The notes below the pieces were generated by a model, which was not told the origin of the DNA, did not search any database, and saw only the letters and a program-made list of their open reading frames with translations. Shown piece by piece: positions 5,989 through 15,407 of a DNA stretch of 28,552 nt. The stretch comes from an uncultured Clostridia bacterium (GTDB taxonomy: Bacteria; Bacillota; Clostridia; Oscillospirales; Acutalibacteraceae), in NCBI GenBank assembly GCA_937901145.1, contig CALCHE010000214.1:1-28552 (forward strand), given 5' to 3'. Position 1 is the stretch's first letter. The number at the start of each line of letters is the position of its first letter. Made by a program: the position numbers and the translations under genes.

Positions 5989-8900
5989 TTATTTGATTTT
6001 TACACTTTTAACGGATGAGAATGAGCCGTAAACTGTTTTGCCTCCTGCCTTTTTATAGGCACGGACCTTGAAGTAATACTTCTTACCCTTAGTAAGCTTT
6101 TTGCTGTACTTCACCTTATCCGCTTTAAGAGAGGTAAGCTTTTTATATTTGCCATCCTTTTTTGTAGAATAATATACCTGATATCCGCTTTCACCCATAA
6201 CATCCTTCCAGGAAAGATTTACCTTACCCTTTGAGCTTGTTACGGTAAGTGAAGACTTTGCAGGCTTTGTAGCTGTGGTTACGGTTTTATAGCTGTCGGA
6301 CCAGTAGGTTTTTCCGTTCTTTTTTATGTAAGCCTGAACTCTGAATTTATACTCAACGGCAGGCTTGAGCTTTTTACCGTTTCTCTTTGTTGCCGTATAA
6401 GATGTTTTATTTGTATCCGCATATTTGATATACTTACCCTTGAGGTTATCATAAATATATATTCTGTAGCCTGTAGCACCCGTCACCTTGTTCCAGGAAA
6501 GCTTTACGCTGTCTGTGGAGGATGTATAGCTTATCTTACTTGTTGCAGAAGGCGTGGTATAAGTCTGAACGGCATCAGCCTTGTTATCTGCACTCCATAC
6601 AGTCTTACCGGAGTACTGCTTATAAGGTCTTACATAGAATTTATATGCTGTACCGCTCTTAAGACCGCCGATCTCACAAGAAAGGGATTTGGTATCCTTC
6701 ACCATTTTCCAGCTTCCGTCATACTTATAAACACGGTAGCCTGTTGCACCGCTGACCTTTGACCAGGAAAGCTTTGCACTCTTTGTTTCAGGTGTTACGG
6801 TAAGCTTACTTACCGAAGCGGGATTGGTGGCACAAAGAACAGAATTACCTTTATCGCCCCAATAAATCTTACCATTTCCGTCTTTTACAAAGGCACGCAC
6901 AAGGAATCGGTATTCGGTTCCTGATTTAAGGGAAGATACTGTATAGCTTCCGTTTTTGGTGTCAGCAATTTTCTTCAGATTACCTTTGCTGTCCACGGAA
7001 TAAACACAGTATATGAGGTCAGTATGTCCTTTTTTCCAACTAAGAGAGATGCTTTTATCCGTTGAAGAAACAGAAGGAAGAACCGCACCGATAACGATAT
7101 CATAATAAAGAGTCTTGCTTCCGGCATAATTTCCGATATAGTCTATTCTTACGCTGTATTTACCGCTGTATTTTGAAGCAGCGGAATATGTAAGCTTATA
7201 GTCTCTGTTCAGGACTAACGGCTCGCCTGTACTGTCTTTTACAGTAACACCCGGCTTTTGTACCTTACCGTTATAGTCAAGGCTTGTTTTTGAAAGCTTA
7301 ACCTCACCGACTTTGCAGATAACGGTCTTATCGATATAGCTGAGATACACCTGATTTTTCAGTTCAAAGGTGATGGTTATTTCGATACCGTCGTTTTCAT
7401 TTGTGGCCGCATCAAGCTTATGTGCCGTAATGTTATCGTCATTAATCTGAATATCATATTCTCCGTGACCGATAAGCTCACGCTTTACCACAGTTTCACC
7501 GCAGACAGAGCAATGACTCTGGTGGGTATAACCCGGCTCGGTTGCTGTGGGAGCTACGGCGGGGATATCGATGATTTCGGTGTGACCGAGAGCAGGAACC
7601 GGAGTAAGGCTGACCCTCGACAAGCCGCATTGACACTTTTTGGATTTCAGACCCGGATTTGTACAGGTAGGTTCCTTGTCAGTTGTATAATCACCGTAAA
7701 TATGAGTTTTTATTTTTGTGCTTTCGGTATAAGAATAACCGCAGGTACAGGTGAAAATTGTTTTGTTGTAGCCGAAGCATTTTGTTGTAGGAACATCCTT
7801 TTGCGAAAAGGAATGAACGTGCATTTCACCGCCCTCCTGGATGAACTTATAGCCGTACTGCGTAGCGTAAGTATTGGCGTTGCTGTTCTTATAGCCGTAA
7901 ATCGTAGCATCATCATGAATTTTACCCATAGCAGAGGCAGGACTTGAGGTGTTCCTGAAATGAAGCTCTCTAAGACTGCTGCAGCCGACAAAATCATTAA
8001 CATAAAGCATTGCACCGTCGCATACCGTCAGCTTTTCAAGTCCGGTACAGTTTTTAAATGTATATCCGCCCCAATCGTCAATCAAAGCGTTTTCCCTGAG
8101 TATAACCTCTGTTATTCCTTCACAGTTGCCGAAAGCATATGTATAAATCTTTGACTCTTCGGGAATGTCAAGCTTGCCCGTAAGTCCGCTGTTATAAAAA
8201 GCATATTCTCCGAAGGTGCAGGCTTTGGTCGGCATAGCCGTCGGATTGAAGCTTTCGCAATCCTTGAAAGCATAGCCTCCGATATTCTCTGCATCTTCAA
8301 GGCTTATGGGACTGTCAAACAAACGGCAACCACTGAATGCCCTGTCGCCGACACTTTTTATCTTGCCGGTAAAAATTACATCTGTGAGACTAGTGCAACC
8401 GCCGAATGCGAGACCTCCGATTTCCGTAATTTCGCCAAGAAACTCTACTCTTTTAAGAGTGACACTGTCATAAAAAATACCTCCCGGAATTTTGGTTATC
8501 CCCTTTGGTATTATAACGCTTTCCGCACTCGTCAGAGCAAAAGCACTACCACCGAGATATTTAATATTTTCATTGAGTGTGATGTTTTTAATTTTTGAGC
8601 ATCCATAAAAAGCAGAGTTTCCGATATGTGTAGCAAGGGGAATAAGCTCTTCACCTAAAAGGTTATCACAGGACATAAAGCAGTCGTCACCTATTTTTTC
8701 GGGACCGCCGTTCATATTTACCCTTTCAAGCTTTTCACAATTATCAAAGGTATAATCGGGTAATTCACTTATATATCCCTTGAAGGTGACCTCCTTTAAT
8801 GATTCGTTCCATTTGAAGGTGCCTGTGCCCATTTTTTTAAGACTTGCGGGGAATTCAATCTTCTGAAGCCACTCACAATATTCAAATACTCCCCGACCTA

Positions 8901-11900
8901 TTTCTTCAAGACCTTCGTTAAAGGTTACATAGGCAAGCCCGCTGCAATCCTTGAAGGCATAATCACCGATTGTTTTTACCGATGACGGTATAACAATCTC
9001 CGCAAGGCTTGTGCAGCCTTCAAAGGCATATTCATCAATTCTCTCAACTGTATCGGGGATTATAACACTTTCAAGCTCGGAACAACGATAAAAGATTCTT
9101 TTCGGAATAACCTTAATGCCTGAGCCGAATTCAAACTGCTCAATATCTGCTCCGAAGAAAATGCTGTCACCCAGTTCAGCGTTTGCACAGTTGTAGGTTA
9201 CCTTCATTCTGCCGCATGCACCAAAGGCTGAATCACCGATTTTTCTGATGTTTTGAGACAGATTGAATTTATAAAGTCTATCGCAGCAATAAAAAGCTCC
9301 TTGCTTTATCTCTTCAACAGATTCGGGAATTTCATAATTCACCAGAGAATTACAATAATAAAAAGCATGTTTTCCGATAGACTTGATATTCTTACCGCCG
9401 GTGACGGTTTTAAGACTTCTGCACTCATAGAAAAGCCTGTCAGGAATTTCTTCAAGAGTATCGGGAAGTACAACCTCCTCCAAAAAGGACACATTTTTAA
9501 TGGTTTCCGGTTCAATAGTTTTGATTCCGTCTTCAAAAACTATCTTTTCTCTCATTACCCGATAAGACAGCAGATCAGCACCTACGGCAGTAATTACTTT
9601 TCCGTTATAATTCGACGGAACGACAAGCTCCTTGGAATCATCGTAGCATTTGGTGATTTTGTATGTGCCGTCGGGAAGCTTTTCGGTAGTGAAGAGCTCG
9701 GCATTTTTTATTGATACCCTTCCGCTTTTTCCGATAATATGTATTCTGTATTCTTCGTCCTTGTTAAGATTACGGGCAAAGTTTCCGCTATATACGCTTC
9801 TGTTACCCTCTTCATCATAAAAATGTATATCGCTGAAATTACCTTCAATGATGAAGCAATATCTGGTTGTTTCATTCGGAATGAAGGTTACTGTTTTTAT
9901 TTCGGAAAAGCCGTGAAATTCTGCCTCAAGCTGACCGTTTTCTTCAAGAATACCGATGTCCGTTTCGGGATTACCCGATTTATCGTTGACGAAAATATTG
10001 AAGGTATCGGTAAATTCACCGCACTTTACCGTCAGCTCAAAAAGACCGTACTCTGTCAGATCACAGCCGTCAGTTTCAACAGTATAATATCTCGGAACGG
10101 TGATAACGCTTCCGTCGGTAAATTCAAGTCTTATTTGAATCCCTTTGAAATCAAATTCCGTATCCTTTCCGATAACATAAACCGTCTTCTGGGGCAAAGA
10201 TACGATTTTCATGCTTTTAAGCTCTCTGTTATCATTTATAGGAAGAAACTCCATGGAATACTTATCCGCATATAAATCGGCCGTCGAGCCCTTGTGGCCC
10301 ACAAGAACAGTTGCCGCAGGTATAGTGAGATAAGTTTTGTCATAATCCTCGTAAGGGCCGGCAATTTTGGTTTCACTGTTAAGAAAAGTGATTGAGCCGA
10401 GATTTGAACAGCCTCTGAATGCACAGGTATTTACATCGGTTACCTTCTCACTCAGAACGATATTTTCAAGTGCCGTACAGCCCTGAAAAGCATAGGAGCC
10501 AATTGTTGTTATGCTTTCAGGAAGTTTTAACTCGGAAAGAGATGTGCAATTTGAAAATATGCCTGAAGAAATAACCTTTGTTCCCAAAGGCAAAGTAACA
10601 TCCGTAAGAGAGGAACAGCCGCTGAAAACGTACGTATTTATGCTGGCAGAGTTTGGATTCTTTATTCCTTTAAGCGTCGCCTTTTCAAGAGCTGTGCAAT
10701 TACTGAAGGCTGAATATCCGCAGGAGTTTGTTTCAATATATGCCTCTTTAATGCCTGTACAGCCGGAAAAAGCATAGTTGCCTATAGTGTCTGCCTTTAC
10801 AAATAATTCCGTAAGAGCAGTACATCCGTAAAAAGCTTCGGTGTTAATATATTTTATTTCATTTTTGAAGTTGAGCTCACTCAGAGCCGTACATCCGTAA
10901 AATGCACCGTAAGATACCGTATCTCCATCCCAGAAAATTCTTTTGAGAGAAGTACAATTACGGAATACATACTGTCCCCAATTAGTTATGCTGGCAGGCA
11001 CAGTAATTTCTTCAAGGGAGCTCATTTTATAAAAGGCATAATCACCAATCTTATAAACTGTATCCGGAATATCAATTTCTTTAAGCTTGGTAAGCTCGGA
11101 AAAAGCATATTTCCCGATTTCACTTAAGATAACGGGCATCGTGATTTTTTGGACGGAGCTGCAGCCCTTGAATGCATAATCCTTTATGTAAATAACGCTT
11201 TTGCCTATGACAATTTCCTCTGCCACTGTCATATTTTCAAAGCTTTTACTTCCGATGGATGTAATTTCATCGCCTATTACAATCTTTTTAATTTTGTCAT
11301 TATATGCCTTGAATTCTGCTTTTTCGGAAGGTGCAAAAGCCCCTTTTCCAAAAACATAAAGACAATAGTTCTCATCAAGCATCCACCAATTATTTTCAGC
11401 GATTTTTCCCGTGTCAATAGTTTTTATCTCTGTGTCAAGAGAACATAAATCACAGATTTCATCAGCATTTTCATCCACGTGATTTATTTCGGTCTTTTTT
11501 TCGTGACCGCTTACCCAGATTTTGCAGTTTTCACACCAATAGCCTTCGGTATAACCGATAACTCCGTTACAATAGCCCTCGCTTTCAGGAACAAAGGTTT
11601 TTTCATCGCAAAGGCACATTATATTAAAATCATAATTTTTGAAGGCCTCTTCGGCTGTTGAACCGGCAAGTCCGTAAATTTTAACATTGTTAAAAACAGA
11701 AGGTCTCGTTATAACACAGTCCTTGTTATAAATTATAACCTCCTTTACCTTATCTGTTCTGAAAGACCAACCGCCTGCTATGGCTGTTACTTCTTCACCG
11801 AGAACAAGAGTTTCCGTGGTGCTTTCAATTTCTCTGTAGAGACAGTTGTCAATAAAAAGGAACCCGTCCCTTATGTTTTCCGGATTTTTAATAAATTCAT

Positions 11901-13776
11901 CATCAGGTAAAAATGATGACCAAAGGTTTACATAACCTGTTTCGAAATCAACATTTCCAAGGCTTGTGCATCCTTTAAAAGCGTTGGTTTCAACTTTCTT
12001 TATTTTTTCAGGTATAAATATTTCCTTAAGAGAAGAGCAATTTTCAAAAGCAGACGTTCTCAATGTTTCAAGATTTTTTGAAAGCTTTACATTTTCCAAT
12101 AAAACGCAGTCCGCAAAAGCGTATGTACCCAGAGAAGTCAGGCTGTCGGGAAGCTCTGCAGATCTGAGTGCACTGCAATCATTAAAGGCAAAATCATCAA
12201 TTGAAGTAAGGCCGTCGTTAAGTGTAATTTCCGCAAGACTTGTACAATAACTGAAAGCAGAAGATCCTATGGATTCAACTGTGTCAGGTAAAACAAGTTT
12301 CTTTAAACTTACCGCATTAAAAAAAGCATTGAATGAGATTTTCTTTAAGTTTTCCGGCAAAACAAGCTCTTCAAGGGAAGAACAATCAGAAAAACAGCTG
12401 CCGGGAATTACGGTGATTCCGTTACCGAGACTGACATTTTTCAATTTTGAGCACTCACGGAATTCGGTAAGTCCTTTTACCGTATCATCAAGAATTACTG
12501 TTTCAAGATTTCCCTGATAAGTAAAATCCGCATCGGATATACTTGTAATTCCCTTTGAAACAATAAGAGTCTTTATTGCCCTCGTTCTACTGTAATATTC
12601 CCAGGGTGCATAAGCAGTGTTACGAATATCTGCAGGGGCACCGTTTCCGCAAATATGCATGGTCCCGTCCTCGCTGATGGTCCAGAAGGCCGCATCATCG
12701 CAGAATCCGCCGTCAATTATTTTCTTTGTAAGGTCATATCCGCAATAGTCACATACCTGATTGCTGTCTTCGTCAAAATGATTGACCTTGCCGTCGGGAA
12801 TGTTTCCGTATTGCCACAGCTGACATTTTTCGCACCACTTACCCTCTGTGAGGCCTACTGTTCCGTCGCAGTAGGAAGGTGTGCCCGGAACCAAAACCGC
12901 ACCCTCACAGTCGCAGATTTCCTTAAATCTGGTTTTAGCATACTTTTCTGCGGTAGAACCGGGGAATCCGCTGATAACGGTGGCAACTCCTATATCATAA
13001 GGGAAGACACAGTTTTTATTCCGTACCTGAATTACCGCAGGAACAAAATCATAATCAAAGGCACTCCTCGAAATTGAGGTAATCTCTTCGCCTAAAATCA
13101 CCTCGTCGTTTCTTTTGGCTCCGATTAAATATCCGTCAACAATCAAAAGACCGTCTTTCCAGTTTTCTTCGTTCTTGTAAAAAGCCGAGTTTATAAGAAT
13201 GTTACTGTTTATCTTTTTGTATCCACCGCGAATTTCAATTTTTTCTATCCCCGAGCAAAGCAAACCGTTTATTAACTCAACGGATTCGGGAATAATAATT
13301 TCCTTTAATGCTTTATTATGATTAAAGGCCTCAGTGCCCATTGACGTTACCGGATAGCCTCCGAGCGATGAAAGAATCTCAACCCTTTCGGGATTTCCCA
13401 CAGAGTCAACAGCACAAACCGTTTCATATCGACTGATAGAATATTTAACTCCGTCAATCACATAGCTTTTACCTATTTCATATACCGGCTCATCAACTTC
13501 TTCGAAAGTCGCTTCTTCAGTTGTTGTAGCTTCCTCTGTAGCCTCTTCAGTTGTTACAGCTTCAGAAGTTGAAGCTTCTGTTGTAGTTTCTTCTTCAGTA
13601 ACTGTCTCGGTTGTCTCCTCCTCCAGCTCTTTTTCAGCCGACGTTGTTACCATTTCTGCCGTCGTGCTCTCTTCAGAAAGAGAGATTATCTCCTCAGCGA
13701 ATACATTCATCGGAAGAGAAGTAAAGAGCATAAGAGCTACAAGAAAAATGCACAGTATTCTTTTAGTCTTTTCCAT
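5989..13776 (-). CDS. Giant BspA-like leucine-rich-repeat surface protein with fibronectin-III-like domains
   Basis: A secreted protein of 2595 aa. Order of parts by residue: signal peptide 1-27 (RILCIFLVALMLFTSLPM); Thr/Glu-rich linker 29-92; first repeats and a Cys-rich module near 285-352 (pattern WCEKCQ, CDYCGYDL); an edge module near 350-375 (WTISEDGTMHICGNG); LRR_5 array about 389-600; a second Cys-rich plus edge module about 718-815; LRR array about 828-1135; an Ig-like domain about 1185-1268; the longest LRR array about 1395-1968; a CxC-rich segment about 1978-2099; four fibronectin-III-like domains about 2232-2595. LRR units follow LEEIVLPDTVESIGDYAFxGC. No LPxTG, SLH or other C-terminal anchor is visible. 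The start at 13776 is chosen because AAAAGGAGG lies 7-9 bases upstream and a signal peptide follows; longer starts have neither. BspA-like proteins of other bacteria bind host or bacterial surfaces; the role here is inferred. Confidence 0.93.
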   Translation of the reverse strand: MEKTKRILCIFLVALMLFTSLPMNVFAEEIISLSEESTTAEMVTTSAEKELEEETTETVTEEETTTEASTSEAVTTEEATEEATTTEEATFEEVDEPVYEIGKSYVIDGVKYSISRYETVCAVDSVGNPERVEILSSLGGYPVTSMGTEAFNHNKALKEIIIPESVELINGLLCSGIEKIEIRGGYKKINSNILINSAFYKNEENWKDGLLIVDGYLIGAKRNDEVILGEEITSISRSAFDYDFVPAVIQVRNKNCVFPYDIGVATVISGFPGSTAEKYAKTRFKEICDCEGAVLVPGTPSYCDGTVGLTEGKWCEKCQLWQYGNIPDGKVNHFDEDSNQVCDYCGYDLTKKIIDGGFCDDAAFWTISEDGTMHICGNGAPADIRNTAYAPWEYYSRTRAIKTLIVSKGITSISDADFTYQGNLETVILDDTVKGLTEFRECSKLKNVSLGNGITVIPGSCFSDCSSLEELVLPENLKKISFNAFFNAVSLKKLVLPDTVESIGSSAFSYCTSLAEITLNDGLTSIDDFAFNDCSALRSAELPDSLTSLGTYAFADCVLLENVKLSKNLETLRTSAFENCSSLKEIFIPEKIKKVETNAFKGCTSLGNVDFETGYVNLWSSFLPDDEFIKNPENIRDGFLFIDNCLYREIESTTETLVLGEEVTAIAGGWSFRTDKVKEVIIYNKDCVITRPSVFNNVKIYGLAGSTAEEAFKNYDFNIMCLCDEKTFVPESEGYCNGVIGYTEGYWCENCKIWVSGHEKKTEINHVDENADEICDLCSLDTEIKTIDTGKIAENNWWMLDENYCLYVFGKGAFAPSEKAEFKAYNDKIKKIVIGDEITSIGSKSFENMTVAEEIVIGKSVIYIKDYAFKGCSSVQKITMPVILSEIGKYAFSELTKLKEIDIPDTVYKIGDYAFYKMSSLEEITVPASITNWGQYVFRNCTSLKRIFWDGDTVSYGAFYGCTALSELNFKNEIKYINTEAFYGCTALTELFVKADTIGNYAFSGCTGIKEAYIETNSCGYSAFSNCTALEKATLKGIKNPNSASINTYVFSGCSSLTDVTLPLGTKVISSGIFSNCTSLSELKLPESITTIGSYAFQGCTALENIVLSEKVTDVNTCAFRGCSNLGSITFLNSETKIAGPYEDYDKTYLTIPAATVLVGHKGSTADLYADKYSMEFLPINDNRELKSMKIVSLPQKTVYVIGKDTEFDFKGIQIRLEFTDGSVITVPRYYTVETDGCDLTEYGLFELTVKCGEFTDTFNIFVNDKSGNPETDIGILEENGQLEAEFHGFSEIKTVTFIPNETTRYCFIIEGNFSDIHFYDEEGNRSVYSGNFARNLNKDEEYRIHIIGKSGRVSIKNAELFTTEKLPDGTYKITKCYDDSKELVVPSNYNGKVITAVGADLLSYRVMREKIVFEDGIKTIEPETIKNVSFLEEVVLPDTLEEIPDRLFYECRSLKTVTGGKNIKSIGKHAFYYCNSLVNYEIPESVEEIKQGAFYCCDRLYKFNLSQNIRKIGDSAFGACGRMKVTYNCANAELGDSIFFGADIEQFEFGSGIKVIPKRIFYRCSELESVIIPDTVERIDEYAFEGCTSLAEIVIPSSVKTIGDYAFKDCSGLAYVTFNEGLEEIGRGVFEYCEWLQKIEFPASLKKMGTGTFKWNESLKEVTFKGYISELPDYTFDNCEKLERVNMNGGPEKIGDDCFMSCDNLLGEELIPLATHIGNSAFYGCSKIKNITLNENIKYLGGSAFALTSAESVIIPKGITKIPGGIFYDSVTLKRVEFLGEITEIGGLAFGGCTSLTDVIFTGKIKSVGDRAFSGCRLFDSPISLEDAENIGGYAFKDCESFNPTAMPTKACTFGEYAFYNSGLTGKLDIPEESKIYTYAFGNCEGITEVILRENALIDDWGGYTFKNCTGLEKLTVCDGAMLYVNDFVGCSSLRELHFRNTSSPASAMGKIHDDATIYGYKNSNANTYATQYGYKFIQEGGEMHVHSFSQKDVPTTKCFGYNKTIFTCTCGYSYTESTKIKTHIYGDYTTDKEPTCTNPGLKSKKCQCGLSRVSLTPVPALGHTEIIDIPAVAPTATEPGYTHQSHCSVCGETVVKRELIGHGEYDIQINDDNITAHKLDAATNENDGIEITITFELKNQVYLSYIDKTVICKVGEVKLSKTSLDYNGKVQKPGVTVKDSTGEPLVLNRDYKLTYSAASKYSGKYSVRIDYIGNYAGSKTLYYDIVIGAVLPSVSSTDKSISLSWKKGHTDLIYCVYSVDSKGNLKKIADTKNGSYTVSSLKSGTEYRFLVRAFVKDGNGKIYWGDKGNSVLCATNPASVSKLTVTPETKSAKLSWSKVSGATGYRVYKYDGSWKMVKDTKSLSCEIGGLKSGTAYKFYVRPYKQYSGKTVWSADNKADAVQTYTTPSATSKISYTSSTDSVKLSWNKVTGATGYRIYIYDNLKGKYIKYADTNKTSYTATKRNGKKLKPAVEYKFRVQAYIKKNGKTYWSDSYKTVTTATKPAKSSLTVTSSKGKVNLSWKDVMGESGYQVYYSTKKDGKYKKLTSLKADKVKYSKKLTKGKKYYFKVRAYKKAGGKTVYGSFSSVKSVKIK

Positions 13777-13881
13777 AATATTCTCCTCCTTTTTCTTTTC
13801 TTCTTTTATAATTATATCATCCATAATAAATAAAGTCCATCCTTTCAAAGGAATTCACTTGAGCCTCTTAATTTTGAAACA

Positions 13882-13909
13882 AATATATGTTACAATGGTT
13901 GAACGTCAA
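13882..13909 (-). promoter_or_regulatory. Sigma-A promoter of the BspA-like gene
   Basis: On the minus strand TTGACG (13909-13904), a 16-base spacer and TATATT (13887-13882), about 105 bases before the start codon. The sequences GAACGTCAAA (13901-13910) and CAAATATATGTTA (13880-13892), which hold these boxes, recur at 13996-14005 and 14021-14033 next to the divergent sigma-factor gene. Confidence 0.55.
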
Positions 13910-13959
13910 AGGCTTTCACTACTATCAACGGATAAAAAATTATAAAACTTACAAAAAAG

Positions 13960-13990
13960 TGTAACTTTTTATAAAAATCCTCCGTCTAAT
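13960..13990 (+). promoter_or_regulatory. ECF-type autoregulatory promoter of the sigma/anti-sigma operon
   Basis: TGTAAC (13960-13965), a 17-base spacer and CGTC (13983-13986, extended CGTCTAAT) match the form of promoters read by ECF sigma factors, which use an AAC-type -35 and a CGTC-type -10. Transcription would begin near 13994, about 34 bases before the sigma-factor start. Its position directly before an ECF gene suggests autoregulation. Confidence 0.7.
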
Positions 13991-14027
13991 ATTATGAACG
14001 TCAAAAAACACCGGTTGGAGCAAATAT

Positions 14028-14582
14028 ATGTTAGTTTTTTATACTCTTCTTATCGAAGAAGAAAGTGACAAAGCAAAGTTCGAAAAAATCTATACCTTAT
14101 ACAGAAAGAAAATGTGGTATGCGGCGAATTCGGTTCTGAACGATTCACACCTTGCTGAGGATGCAGTACATAATGCCTTTATCGGCATAGCGAAGAATAT
14201 GAAAAGGATTGAAGATGCGGACTCGCAGAAAACTCTTTCTTATGTCATTACGGCTGCAAAAAACGCCGCTATTGATATATTAAGGAAAAACAAAGGTATA
14301 CAGGAAACAGATATTGACGAGCTTTACAATGTCAGTGACAAAGAAAGCAGTTCTTTTTATCAGGATCTCGAAACAGAGGATTTTATTGTAAAAATTCTCG
14401 CATCAATGCCCGAAACATACCGAGATGTACTCTATCTTCTTGTTGTGGAACAGATGTCCGAAAAGGAAATAGCTGAGCTTTTAGGAAGAAAGCCGGGCAC
14501 AATCCATCAGCAAGTGCGTCGAGGCAGAGCTATACTGAAAGAAGAACTTATGAAAGGAGCAAAAGTCAATGGAATTAAGTGA
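14028..14582 (+). CDS. ECF RNA polymerase sigma factor (ECF30-like)
   Basis: A 184-aa sigma-70 family protein. Region 2 covers about residues 18-88 (FEKIYTLYRKKMWYAAN, DSHLAEDAVHNAFIGIAKNM, AAKNAAIDILRKNK) and region 4 about 118-175 (MPETYRDVLYLLVVEQMSEKEIAELLGRKPGTIHQQVRRGR, a helix-turn-helix). It would direct RNA polymerase to promoters like the one before its own gene. The N-terminus MLVFYTLLIEEESDKAKFEKIY is typical of the ECF30 group of Firmicutes, as far as I recall. GGAG lies 7 bases before the start. The 3' end overlaps the anti-sigma gene by 14 bases, so the two are translationally coupled. It diverges from the giant surface-protein gene. Confidence 0.92.
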   Translation: MLVFYTLLIEEESDKAKFEKIYTLYRKKMWYAANSVLNDSHLAEDAVHNAFIGIAKNMKRIEDADSQKTLSYVITAAKNAAIDILRKNKGIQETDIDELYNVSDKESSSFYQDLETEDFIVKILASMPETYRDVLYLLVVEQMSEKEIAELLGRKPGTIHQQVRRGRAILKEELMKGAKVNGIK

Positions 14583-15267
14583 CGCTATGTTAGCTTCAGC
14601 TTTAATCAAAGTAAAAAACTATGATGTTTCCTCTATCCCGGATAACAATGAAATAGACCATACCTTCAGTGCAGACTTTGAAAAAAGAATGAATAAGCTT
14701 ATCTCATCCTTTGATAAAAAAGAAAAGAACATCTCATTTTTCAGAAACGCACTTACAAAAGCAGCAGTTATAATTCTCACTCTTTGCATCGGTGCCTTTT
14801 CACTCGTTATGATAAGTCCCCAGGCAAGGGCAGATTTCAAAAATGCAGTTATGGAGTTTTACGAAACACACATCAAGTTCTATTTCGTCTCAGCCGATGA
14901 AACATCAGCCGATTTAAGCACTTATGAAAATGTTTCTGCCGGATACATCCCTCAGGGCTTTACATTGAAAGAGAAATATGATGAATACGAAGCTGTCGGA
15001 TACAGATATGAAAATGAAGCAGACAGTCTTTCTTACGACATTTATGTTTCACTTAACGACGGTCTTGCAGTTCATACCGATAAAGACAAAAACAACGTTG
15101 AAGAAATTCTTATTTCAGGAAGAGATGCATATCTTATTGCAGGTGAAAATGAAGGAAAGCCCTATTCAACTCTGATTATAACAGGAAACAAGATAACCGT
15201 TACCGTTTACGGTCAGCTAAATAGAGAAGATATAATTAAAGTCGGTAAATCCCTTAAAGAAGAATAA
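14569..15267 (+). CDS. Membrane anti-sigma factor with DUF4367-type extracytoplasmic domain
   Basis: A 232-aa single-pass protein. The cytoplasmic part (1-60) has the short motif FSADFEKRMNKLI seen in anti-sigma factors paired with ECF30-type sigmas. The membrane segment is about 63-84 (KAAVIILTLCIGAFSLVMIS). The outer domain (about 125-228) matches the DUF4367 pattern: AGYIPQGFTLKEKYD, a beta-rich core and ISGRDAYLIAGENEGKPY. It is expected to hold the sigma factor at the membrane until an envelope signal releases it. AAAGGAG stands about 9 bases before the start, inside the sigma gene. A terminator follows at 15276-15305. Confidence 0.85.
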   Translation: MELSDAMLASALIKVKNYDVSSIPDNNEIDHTFSADFEKRMNKLISSFDKKEKNISFFRNALTKAAVIILTLCIGAFSLVMISPQARADFKNAVMEFYETHIKFYFVSADETSADLSTYENVSAGYIPQGFTLKEKYDEYEAVGYRYENEADSLSYDIYVSLNDGLAVHTDKDKNNVEEILISGRDAYLIAGENEGKPYSTLIITGNKITVTVYGQLNREDIIKVGKSLKEE

Positions 15268-15275
15268 ATATTAAC

Positions 15276-15305
15276 AAGCAGGACGGCAAAAATACCGTCC
15301 TGCTT
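15276..15305 (+). terminator. Terminator of the sigma/anti-sigma operon
   Basis: Eleven-base perfect arms AAGCAGGACGG and CCGTCCTGCTT with an 8-base loop, nine bases after the anti-sigma stop. The U-tract is short (TTTGCTAT). With convergent lysS downstream it may work in both directions. Confidence 0.8.
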
Positions 15306-15367
15306 TGCTATATCACATATTCATTTGTCGTAAATTTGTCGTAAAACCGACTGTTTACATTTTTGCT

Positions 15368-15406
15368 ATCTCTCGGAACCCTTTATTTTACTGGGTTTTC
15401 GGGAGA
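15368..15406. terminator. Imperfect hairpin between the convergent anti-sigma and lysS genes
   Basis: Arms near ATCTCTCGGAACCC and GGGTTTTCGGGAGAT pair with a bulge and mismatches. The better U-tract (TTTATTTATC) is on the plus side. It lies directly after the lysS stop. Just upstream, TTTGTCGTAAA is repeated twice in tandem (about 15324-15345). Confidence 0.4.
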
Positions 15407-15407
15407 T

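Noticed and set aside
8300..12500. CRISPR-like regular repetition
   Set aside because: The periodicity (about 66-69 bases) comes from 22-23-residue leucine-rich repeats in an open frame, not from repeat-spacer units.
7420..12517. Many plus-strand frames of 60-180 aa inside the BspA-like gene
   Set aside because: They are shadows of the repeated LRR coding sequence. None has a ribosome site or conserved motif.
13888..13907. Second ECF promoter (TGTTAC ... CGTC) on the plus strand
   Set aside because: The spacing is only 10 bases, too short for sigma-factor recognition.
13664..13945. 93-aa plus-strand frame ending beside the sigma-factor promoter
   Set aside because: It is antisense to the signal peptide and promoter of the giant gene; no ribosome site.
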